DNA from: Deltaproteobacteria bacterium
Lineage (GTDB): Bacteria > Bdellovibrionota > UBA1018 > UBA923
Assembly (NCBI GenBank): GCA_016194795.1
Contig: JACQAX010000135.1
Location: 1 to 5,651 of the forward strand
Reading direction: 5' to 3'
DNA length: 5,651 nt
The position numbers and the translations under genes were made by a program. The notes below the pieces were generated by a model, which saw only the letters and a list, made by a program, of their open reading frames with translations, did no database searches and was not told where the DNA came from. Positions 1 through 5,152 of the stretch are shown here, piece by piece (position 1 is the first letter of the stretch; every line of letters starts with the position of its first letter).

Positions 1-1178
1 AGCTTGGCCGCGCCCGCCGCGCCCGTGGCGCCGCCGCCGACGGCCGCCAGGCGACCGACCGCGGGACCGGGCGCGCCGGCCGCGGCCGCCACGCCGACAC
101 CCGTTTCAGACATGACCGCACCGCTGTTCTTCGACTGCGAGACGACGCTGCCCACGAGGTTCTTGAGGCCGCCCGTGAGCGCTGCCGCGAGCTTGCTCAC
201 CGGCGCCGAGGCCGCCGCGCCGACCGTGGGCGCGGTGTTCTCTTTCGAGTCGCTGCCCGAGCCGCCGCCGGCCTGGGGCAGGTCGGCCGCCGCCGTCTGC
301 TCGGGCTCGGGGATTTTTTCGACCGGGATGTTCTGGATGCGCGCGTAGACCGGGTAAGGCTCCTCGACCTTCGCGTCGGGGCGCCCGAAGAGCAGCATCC
401 AAAGCGCGAAGACGGCCGCGACGACCGCGGTGCTCACCGCGAACGGTTTGCGCAGCTCGGCGGGGAAGGGGTTGGGGCGGGCGCCGCCGATGATCAGGGC
501 GCCTTCGCTCACGAGGATCTCGAGCGCGTACGGGCCCGCGAGGATGCGGTAGACGACGCCGGTCTCGAGCCGGGTGTCGACGGCCCAGGCGTCGAGCTTC
601 TCGATGCGGGCATCCTTGCCGCTACCGATCTGGATGCGGCCGCCCAGGACCAGCCATTCGCGGGGGACGCGAGCGTGGGCTTCCTTGTTCTTGAACCACA
701 CGACGTCGATGTCCTGCCCCACGCCGCAGCCCATTCCGACCTTGAAGCTCGTGCGCGTGTTGACGACGTCGACCGCGCGCCCGTTGACGTAAAGGCGGAC
801 GCGAATATTGAGAGCTTTCGATTTGCCGTCGCTCACCGGGGCCCAGGGCACGCGCCGAGGGTCCTGGAGGACGGTCGCCGTGCGCGCCAGGCGCACTTTG
901 CGCGCGCCGATCTCGAGCATGGCCGAGGCGGCCTTGCCGTCGAAGTCGAGCTCGTGCTCGACGATCTCCTTGCCGTTGAGCCGCAGGGCCGAGGGGCCGC
1001 CCAGATCCATGATGACCGGTTTTTTCCCGACCTTGATCCCGACGTGCATCGGGCCCACGCCTTCGCCGGTGAGGTGCACGTCGGCGCCCGGAGAGCGCCC
1101 GAGGATGGTCAGGCCCTGGTCCAGCTTGTGGACCGAGACGACGCGTTCGTTCTGGTCGAGAACTTCCAGCCGCAGCAT
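1..1178 (-). CDS. FHA-domain inner-membrane protein, GltG/PglI-like gliding complex component (3' end outside window)
   Basis: The minus-strand frame is open from ATG 1178 to the window edge (392 codons, no stop), so the C-terminus is missing. Residues about 20-100 form an FHA domain: an ILGRSPGADVHL strand with GR at 27-28, H45, DLG at 58-60 and NG at 68-69. The usual Ser-Arg before the His is replaced by GPMH (42-45). Residues 101-245 are cytoplasmic, with weak repeats of beta-rich sequence. One transmembrane helix lies at about 246-264, followed by a Pro/Glu stretch (about 273-293) and a Gly/Ala-rich linker still running at residue 392. FHA, one membrane pass and a long periplasmic low-complexity arm is the layout of Myxococcus GltG/PglI, where a TonB-like AgmX/PglI C-terminal domain would follow; that part cannot be seen here. 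The start is well supported: GAGG at 1186-1189 lies 7 nt before the ATG, inside the end of the upstream gene, which suggests translational coupling. The FHA-TM call is firm; the gliding role is inferred from architecture and neighbour. Confidence 0.82.
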   Translation of the reverse strand, partial: MLRLEVLDQNERVVSVHKLDQGLTILGRSPGADVHLTGEGVGPMHVGIKVGKKPVIMDLGGPSALRLNGKEIVEHELDFDGKAASAMLEIGARKVRLARTATVLQDPRRVPWAPVSDGKSKALNIRVRLYVNGRAVDVVNTRTSFKVGMGCGVGQDIDVVWFKNKEAHARVPREWLVLGGRIQIGSGKDARIEKLDAWAVDTRLETGVVYRILAGPYALEILVSEGALIIGGARPNPFPAELRKPFAVSTAVVAAVFALWMLLFGRPDAKVEEPYPVYARIQNIPVEKIPEPEQTAAADLPQAGGGSGSDSKENTAPTVGAAASAPVSKLAAALTGGLKNLVGSVVSQSKNSGAVMSETGVGVAAAAGAPGPAVGRLAAVGGGATGAAGAAK

Positions 1179-1182
1179 TCGG

Positions 1183-1533
1183 TTACCTCACGTACTCGTA
1201 CGAGCTGACGATGCGCTCGTGCTGGTTGCTCTTGACGCGATAGAGGTGCTTGAAGTCGAGGTCGGCGCCGTGGAGGAGGTAGGCCGCGTTCGGTTTCTTG
1301 ACCTTGCCCTCGATGCTCGCTTCTTCGAAGTCGACGACGGTGCGGGCGCGGATCTTTTTGACGATGCGTTTTTCGGTGACCACGCCCTTGGCGTCCACGG
1401 TACGGACGACTTGGGTGTTGAGGACCTTGGTGCCGTCGTCGGCGATGCCGGTCTCGTCGGCGTGGACGACGCTGAGGCCCACGAGACCCACGGCCAGGAG
1501 CATTCCTAATTTCGTGAAAGTGACCATAACCAT
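1183..1533 (-). CDS. Small exported protein, CglF/adventurous-gliding-like
   Basis: This frame encodes about 116 residues from ATG 1533. It has a clear type I signal peptide: a Lys near the N-terminus, a Leu/Val/Gly core and a probable cleavage after SVVHA, giving a periplasmic protein of about 90 residues. The mature part is charged and basic in the middle (a KRIVKKIRAR run), then has a VDFEEASIEGKVKKP stretch followed by a C-terminal YLL..DF..LY.V pattern. From memory this DFE-x3-(V/I)EG-x3-(R/K)P signature resembles the CglF family of gliding proteins (possibly the same family as GltF); no search was run. The next gene is an FHA-TM GltG-like protein 4 nt downstream, which fits a shared gliding-complex operon. 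Start choice is uncertain: ATG 1533 and ATG 1527 both follow a GAAGGG Shine-Dalgarno-like run at 1538-1543 (4 and 10 nt away). The frame is open to TTG 1545, but that start would place the ribosome site inside the gene. Confidence 0.75.
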   Translation of the reverse strand: MVMVTFTKLGMLLAVGLVGLSVVHADETGIADDGTKVLNTQVVRTVDAKGVVTEKRIVKKIRARTVVDFEEASIEGKVKKPNAAYLLHGADLDFKHLYRVKSNQHERIVSSYEYVR

Positions 1534-1546
1534 CCAGCCCTTCAAA

Positions 1547-1631
1547 AACGATTTAAAACTTACAGTATTAAGATAAATTAACCATTGTAAATAGTCAACT
1601 ATATTGAAAAGACAAGTAGTTTTAAATGGTT
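1547..1631. repeat. 14-bp inverted repeat (13/14 match) flanking the minus-strand promoter
   Basis: The motif AGTTTTAAATSGTT occurs on the minus strand at 1560-1547 and on the plus strand at 1618-1631, with a single C/G difference. The arms are 57 nt apart. One lies in the leader of the minus operon and the other about 20 nt upstream of its -35 element, so they bracket the promoter. Each arm contains the small palindrome TTTAAA. This is compatible with paired operator sites for a dimeric regulator, but AT-rich sequence raises the chance of coincidental repeats. Confidence 0.4.
1563..1598 (-). promoter_or_regulatory. Sigma70-type promoter for the FHA/CglF-like operon
   Basis: Read on the minus strand, TTGACT (1593-1598, 5/6 to consensus) and TATCTT (1570-1575, 4/6) are separated by exactly 17 nt, predicting a start near 1563. 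The leader to ATG 1533 is then about 30 nt and includes the GAAGGG ribosome site. The elements sit in the only AT-rich stretch of an otherwise GC-rich window. This is an inference from sequence only. Confidence 0.55.
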
Positions 1632-1672
1632 GGCTGCTTCTGGCGGACCGCGCTTTCGCCGAAACGCTGAAT

Positions 1673-1708
1673 TTTACACTGGCCTGGCAACAGCATAAAA
1701 TCGACGCA
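1673..1708 (+). promoter_or_regulatory. Promoter for the M28 peptidase gene, predicted leaderless
   Basis: TTTACA (1673-1678, 5/6) and TAAAAT (1696-1701, 5/6) are separated by 17 nt. With the usual 6-nt discriminator, transcription would begin at 1708, the A of the ATG. No Shine-Dalgarno sequence precedes this ATG, which fits a leaderless message. Both boxes are good matches in a GC-rich background; the start site itself is inferred. Confidence 0.55.
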
Positions 1709-2526
1709 TGCTGCGAGCCGCTGTCTCGACCCTGGCCGTGTCCGTCGCCTTACTGGCTCCCGTCGAAGCGCAGGCGAAGGCGCTGGCGCGAGCGCCAGGC
1801 AAAGCCAAAAAGGCCGCGCCGGTGCCGGATCTGGGGTTTCCTTCGGCCGCCGAGCTGCGGGCCCGCGCCGAAGAGCTCGTCAAAGCCTCAGGCGGAAACC
1901 GCACGGCCGGGCGCGAGGGCGGCGCGCGCGCTTACGCCTGGCTGCTTGCCGAGGCGCGCAAGCTCAAAGGCTGGGAGGTGGAGGAGCAGTCGTTCACGCC
2001 CGATCTGAAATTCGCGCGCGAGGGCTTCGCGCGCATCTACAGCGGCGCCGATCCCAAGGACTTCAACGAGAGCCCGGCCTTCGTGCGCCAGCGGCGCCAG
2101 CTCGAGGCGCTCAACGGCCTGGTCGACCTGCTCAAAGACAAGACCGGCCACAACCTCATCCTTCGGAAAAAAGGCTCCCAGGCCGAGCGCGCGAGCCAGC
2201 CGCTCGTGCTGACCGCGCACTACGATACGATCGCGGCGCGCCTCGAGCCGCTCGCGTACTTTCCAGACGCCAAGGCGCCCGGCGGCGACGACAACGCCTC
2301 GGGCGTCGTCGCGCTGCTTTCGATCGCGTCGGTGCTGGGCGAGCTGAAGCCTGCGCGCCCGGTCGAGCTCGTCTTCACCGACTGCGGCGAGCAGTTCTAC
2401 CTGGGCGCGCATGCGTACGCCGAGCGCCTCCGGAAGAGCGGCGCCACGGCCGACGACATCACGCTCGAGATGATCGGCTATGATGGCACGTCGTCGAACC
2501 AGGTGAACGATCCGCGATACGCCTGA
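1708..2526 (+). CDS. Secreted M28-family zinc peptidase, C-terminally truncated (probable pseudogene)
   Basis: The 272-residue product begins with a signal peptide (hydrophobic about 8-18, probable cleavage after VEAQA) and a basic Ala/Lys-rich linker. The M28 aminopeptidase core follows: AHYDT at 170-174 (metal ligand H171), GGDDNASG at 192-199 (bridging Asp D194), FTDCGEQFYLGAHAY at 223-237 and LEMIGY at 253-258. Zinc-dependent removal of N-terminal residues from peptides in the periplasm or outside the cell would be the family role. Two faults are visible. The catalytic Glu-Glu pair reads Gly-Glu (G227-E228), so the general base seems lost while the metal ligand remains. The frame also ends 14 residues after LEMIGY, where the family should continue about 60-80 residues to a final metal-binding His. 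The typical C-terminal tail occurs just downstream in another frame (separate entry). An inactive remnant is the likeliest reading; a sequencing or assembly error is possible. Start ATG 1708 is supported by the signal peptide and promoter spacing. Confidence 0.8.
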   Translation: MLRAAVSTLAVSVALLAPVEAQAKALARAPGKAKKAAPVPDLGFPSAAELRARAEELVKASGGNRTAGREGGARAYAWLLAEARKLKGWEVEEQSFTPDLKFAREGFARIYSGADPKDFNESPAFVRQRRQLEALNGLVDLLKDKTGHNLILRKKGSQAERASQPLVLTAHYDTIAARLEPLAYFPDAKAPGGDDNASGVVALLSIASVLGELKPARPVELVFTDCGEQFYLGAHAYAERLRKSGATADDITLEMIGYDGTSSNQVNDPRYA

Positions 2527-2599
2527 GAGCGTCGACTGGGCGTACACCCGGAAGATCGCGGCGTCGGTGGCCGACGCCGTCCGCAAGCTCGCGAGATAG
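2507..2599 (+). pseudogene. Out-of-frame C-terminal remnant of the M28 peptidase
   Basis: In the +1 frame relative to the upstream peptidase, this stretch reads TIRDTPESVDWAYTRKIAAS, then VADAVRKLAR and a TAG stop at 2597-2599. The DTPESVDWAY motif followed by an amphipathic helix is the normal ending of M28 peptidases, where it comes just after the last metal-binding His (HTxxDT). It overlaps the last codons of the upstream frame (NDPRYA, stop at 2526) and has no start of its own. The missing piece between LEMIGY and this tail, together with the frame change, points to an internal deletion of roughly 180 nt or more that was not a multiple of three. The deletion size is estimated from the spacing of D179 and H256 in the Vibrio enzyme. 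Confidence 0.7.
2559..2579. repeat. 9-bp GC-rich hairpin near a convergent gene junction
   Basis: CGGCGTCGG and CCGACGCCG form a perfect 9-bp stem around a 3-nt TGG loop, 20 nt before the abutting stop codons at 2599/2600. There is no T-run on either strand, so it is not a classic intrinsic terminator. No other space exists between the convergent genes, so it could help block read-through in both directions. Chance stems are common in GC-rich coding DNA. Confidence 0.3.
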
Positions 2600-3661
2600 C
2601 TACTGCCGGTCGAGCCGGGTTTCGCGCGCGTCGGTGCCGGGGTCGGCCTCGACGGTGAAATAAATCCGCCCGAGCTCACGCCCGTCGTGCGTCTCGACCT
2701 GCACGCGCCAGTCGCCGGGCTCGTAGTTGCTCTTGACGGCGTAGCCGCGAAAGCCTTCCTCGCGCCCGCCCATGATCGCCATCGGGATCGCGTCCCACGC
2801 GTGCCAGCCCTGCTTGCCGTGGTGGAGCCAGCGCACGTTGAGCTTTTCGCTGAAGCGCGTGGGCGAGAAGACGCGGGCGAAGAAGTAGATCTTGTCGCCG
2901 GGCCGCGCGTCGAACGACTGATCGCCGTTCTGCCAGAACCGCCAGCGCGAGCGGGTCCACGCCAGCTCGTACTCGCCGTCCTTCTTGGTGAGGCCGTGGT
3001 AGATCCCCATGTACTTGAGCGAGAGCGGCACCGGGGGGATGAGCTCGGCGAAATAAAGCACGAGAAAGGAGGCCTGCACGATCGCGAACGGGACGAGAAG
3101 CTGCCGCTCGAGCTCGCGGCGCTTGAGGAACCAGAAGAACGGCGCGGCGGCGAGCGTGGCGGCGAAAATCGAGAGCAGGAAGGGGAGCGTCCCGATCTGT
3201 CCCATGAGGATGGGGACGAGGCAGACGAGATAGGACGTGATGCAAAGCGCCAGCAGCCCCAGGCGCACGGCCGCGTTCGACGCCCGCAGGGCCTTCGACT
3301 CGTTGACGTAGAGCACGCCGCAGAGGGCGACAACGAAAACGATTGAGGTGAACGACGACGACGCCTTGAAGTAGAAGATCGTGTAGGCGTTGAGCAGCGT
3401 GCCGAGCAGGAAATGCATCAGCTCCTCGTGGTAATGCCAGAGGCGGGCCCCGAGCCGGTTCACCGGCTGGTAGCCGGCGAGGTTCAGGCAGATCAGCGCG
3501 CCGGCCACCGCGATGTAGGCGGCCTGTTGGAGGATGGCGAAAAGCTCGTCGATGCGCTGGAGCATGTAGGCGTCGAAGGTGAACCCGCCGGCGAAGAAGA
3601 CGAGCGGGATCCACTTCTCGTGTTTCTGTTTGAGAGCCAGAATTTTTGAAGGGAAAGCCAT
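2600..3661 (-). CDS. DUF2914-domain multi-pass membrane protein
   Basis: The 353-residue product has a short basic, cytoplasm-like N-terminus (KILALKQKHEKW) and about seven hydrophobic segments, near residues 17-34, 44-62, 84-98, 104-119, 131-153, 159-178 and 188-206. A soluble C-terminal domain of about 130 residues follows. Residues about 250-338 match DUF2914 from memory: VRWLHHG at 276-282, an IMGGREEGFRGY block at 296-307, K310, GDWRV at 316-320, then D-G and a final FTV. The family has no established function; the C-terminal domain is beta-rich and would face the periplasm if the helix count is odd. Its stop abuts the M28 remnant's stop with no gap, and its start is 14 nt from the divergent regulator gene. 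ATG 3661 has only a too-close GAGG upstream, but a TACCAT hexamer (3668-3673) is placed for leaderless initiation. Confidence 0.85.
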   Translation of the reverse strand: MAFPSKILALKQKHEKWIPLVFFAGGFTFDAYMLQRIDELFAILQQAAYIAVAGALICLNLAGYQPVNRLGARLWHYHEELMHFLLGTLLNAYTIFYFKASSSFTSIVFVVALCGVLYVNESKALRASNAAVRLGLLALCITSYLVCLVPILMGQIGTLPFLLSIFAATLAAAPFFWFLKRRELERQLLVPFAIVQASFLVLYFAELIPPVPLSLKYMGIYHGLTKKDGEYELAWTRSRWRFWQNGDQSFDARPGDKIYFFARVFSPTRFSEKLNVRWLHHGKQGWHAWDAIPMAIMGGREEGFRGYAVKSNYEPGDWRVQVETHDGRELGRIYFTVEADPGTDARETRLDRQ

Positions 3662-3673
3662 GCCTCGATGGTA
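3661..3673 (-). promoter_or_regulatory. -10-like element placed for leaderless start of the DUF2914 gene
   Basis: On the minus strand TACCAT (4/6 to TATAAT) is followed by CGAGGC and the ATG, so the predicted start falls on the A of the start codon. The layout is the same as at the M28 gene: TAAAATCGACGCATG and TACCATCGAGGCATG agree at 12 of 15 positions. No convincing -35 hexamer is present at 17 nt, which keeps confidence low. Confidence 0.35.
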
Positions 3674-3684
3674 GCATGACCAGG
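3669..3684 (+). promoter_or_regulatory. Extended -10-like element for the HD-GYP-type regulator gene
   Basis: TGGTAGCAT (3669-3677) contains a TGn extension and a TAGCAT hexamer (4/6). It overlaps the opposite-strand TACCAT, so the two divergent -10 candidates share 3672-3673. Transcription would begin near 3684, one base before the in-frame ATG at 3685. No good -35 is seen, although an extended -10 can work without one. Confidence 0.25.
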
Positions 3685-5130
3685 ATGGTGGCTCCCAGCT
3701 TCACTCGACAGGCCCGCCTGCTTTTCGTCGACCCCGACGAGGAGTTCTGCTCGTTCATCTGGCGCGACTACACCGAAGCCGGTGGCGGGGCGGGCGACAC
3801 GAACCCGGTGCCGGTGTTCTGCGACTCGCTGCGCGACGTCCAGGTCCGTCTCGTCGAGCCGCGCTGCGAGTACCACGCCATCTTCGTGAACCCGTCGCTC
3901 GGAGATCCGGTCTGGCAGGCCGTGCTGCGCGCGGCGCACCGCTATTGCCCGGGCGTGCCGCTCTATCTTCTGTCGGAGCGCGGCCTGCGCCTGCGTCAGA
4001 GCGAGGCCGACGAGCTCGGCATCTGCGGCATCTTCAAGAAGCCGCTCAGCTATTCCAAGGCGCTTTCCGCCTCGATGCAGGTCGAGGGCCGCACGCTCGA
4101 GGACGAGGCGCGCGTCGACGCGAGGATCGAGGCCGTCGGCACCCCCGAGGCCGCGCGCCCGCGAAGCCACGAGCATGAGGCCGAGTCGCAGAACCTTTCC
4201 GAATACATGGAGGTGAACCTCGGCGCGATCGCCGGCGCGCCGCGCTCGCACTTCGACCTCTATGTGCAGCTGAGCAGCGGGCGGCTCGTGCGCGTGCTCC
4301 ACGCCGGCGACGTGCTGGCCGCCGAGCGCATCGAGGGTTACCGGCAGCGCGGGCTCAAGGCTCTTTGCATCCGCAAGGTCGACCAGGAGAAATACCTCAG
4401 CTTCTGCGACGGGATCATCTCCGGGATCATGAAGGACGACAAGGCGCAGGTGAGCGTGAAGCTCTCCAACATCTCGAAGTACGGCGCGAGCACGCTGAGC
4501 TTCCTCAAGAGCGTCGGCATCGAGGACGCGACGATCGATCGCGCCGTCCGCTACGTCGAGCAGACCGCCCAGGTCGTCGAGCAGATCGCGCGCTCGAGCG
4601 AGGACGTGAGCCGCCTGATCGCCGACGTCGCGAGCCTCGAGCACAGCGTCGCCGTTTCGACGCTCGCCGCGCTCTTCATGCGCCACATCGGGGGAATGAA
4701 CCCGGCGCTGATCGCGACGGTGGGCCTGGCGGCGTTCCTCCACGACGTCGCCCTGGTGGGCGAGAGCCCGGAGGTGCAGAACGAGAGCGAGGTGCTCATG
4801 ACTCCCGAGCAGCTCATCGTGTACCATGCGCACCCGGACGTCGGCGCGCGCATGCTCGCGCGCGCCAAGGGCGTGCCCGAGATGGTGATCTCGGCGGTCG
4901 GCGACCACCACCTGCGCCGCCGTCGGGGCGGCTTCCCGGTGGAGCGCGCCACCGACGAGGTGAACCGCCTGGCCGAGCTCATCGGCCTCTGCCACGACTT
5001 CCTCGCGGCCGTGCAGCGCTCCAAGGTCGAGCGCGGCTTCGACCCGGTCGAGTACCTCTCGGCCACGGCTCCGAAGAGCTTTTCGGAGCCCGTGGTCGAC
5101 GCCTTCGTCCGTACTTTCGCGGCGAAGTGA
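3676..5130 (+). CDS. Response-regulator-like HD-GYP-type protein with degenerate receiver domain
   Basis: The 484-residue cytoplasmic protein (counted from ATG 3676) has three parts. Residues 14-135 are CheY-like: acidic pocket VDPDE at 18-22 and the conserved Lys in FKKP (120-123), but the phospho-acceptor Asp is Asn72 (IFVNPS). Residues 194-245 (a YVQLSSGRLVRVLHAGD run and a GLKALCIR strand) resemble the DUF3391-like domain seen in front of many HD-GYP proteins. Residues about 315-484 are HD-GYP-like, and the metal-binding set appears complete: H323, H356-D357, H386, H411-H412 and D441. The usual HDIGK reads HDVAL, HHE reads HHL and GYP reads GFP, so c-di-GMP hydrolysis is uncertain; a binding or scaffold role is possible. 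Start choice is open: ATG 3676 and ATG 3685 both lack a Shine-Dalgarno site, and the frame is open to TTG 3646, inside the divergent gene. A secreted C1 peptidase gene follows 22 nt downstream, probably in the same transcript. Confidence 0.85.
   Translation: MTRMVAPSFTRQARLLFVDPDEEFCSFIWRDYTEAGGGAGDTNPVPVFCDSLRDVQVRLVEPRCEYHAIFVNPSLGDPVWQAVLRAAHRYCPGVPLYLLSERGLRLRQSEADELGICGIFKKPLSYSKALSASMQVEGRTLEDEARVDARIEAVGTPEAARPRSHEHEAESQNLSEYMEVNLGAIAGAPRSHFDLYVQLSSGRLVRVLHAGDVLAAERIEGYRQRGLKALCIRKVDQEKYLSFCDGIISGIMKDDKAQVSVKLSNISKYGASTLSFLKSVGIEDATIDRAVRYVEQTAQVVEQIARSSEDVSRLIADVASLEHSVAVSTLAALFMRHIGGMNPALIATVGLAAFLHDVALVGESPEVQNESEVLMTPEQLIVYHAHPDVGARMLARAKGVPEMVISAVGDHHLRRRRGGFPVERATDEVNRLAELIGLCHDFLAAVQRSKVERGFDPVEYLSATAPKSFSEPVVDAFVRTFAAK
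5061..5097. repeat. Long inverted repeat inside the 3' end of the HD-GYP-type gene
   Basis: CCACGGCTCCGAA (5063-5075) pairs with TTCGGAGCCCGTGG (5082-5095) across a 6-nt loop, giving 13 pairs with one bulged C at 5091. The flanks at 5061-5062 and 5096-5097 can add a wobble and one more pair. It ends about 33 nt before the stop and 55 nt before the next gene. It has no T-run, so it is not a standard terminator. It could stabilise or process the bicistronic message. Confidence 0.45.
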
Positions 5131-5140
5131 TCTGTGGCAT

Positions 5141-5144
5141 AAGG
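5141..5144 (+). promoter_or_regulatory. Ribosome binding site of the C1 peptidase gene
   Basis: AAGG lies 8 nt before ATG 5153 in the 22-nt gap after the regulator gene. It fixes the peptidase start. Unlike the M28 gene at 1708, this gene has a leader and no clear promoter of its own, which fits co-transcription with the upstream regulator. Confidence 0.55.
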
Positions 5145-5152
5145 CGCGCAGC

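Noticed and set aside
675..1509. Plus-strand frames over the FHA/CglF-like operon
   Set aside because: They are antisense to two well-supported genes, cross their junction, and give Asp/Val/Ala-rich or Ser/Arg-rich translations with no recognisable motif.
1604..2008. Plus-strand frame from TTG 1604 through the divergent control region
   Set aside because: It turns into an out-of-frame Arg/Pro-rich reading of the M28 gene and has no ribosome site.
1888..3333. 481-codon minus-strand frame
   Set aside because: It runs through both the antisense of the peptidase and an alternative frame of the DUF2914 gene, with long Ser/Arg runs typical of a GC-rich shadow frame.
2676..3758. Alternative frames on both strands over the DUF2914 gene
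   Set aside because: Both are low-complexity Arg/Ala or Glu/Val-rich translations; the 2600-3661 frame has clear membrane helices and DUF2914 motifs.
5061..5097. Hairpin as an intrinsic terminator
   Set aside because: It lies inside the coding region and is not followed by a T-run.
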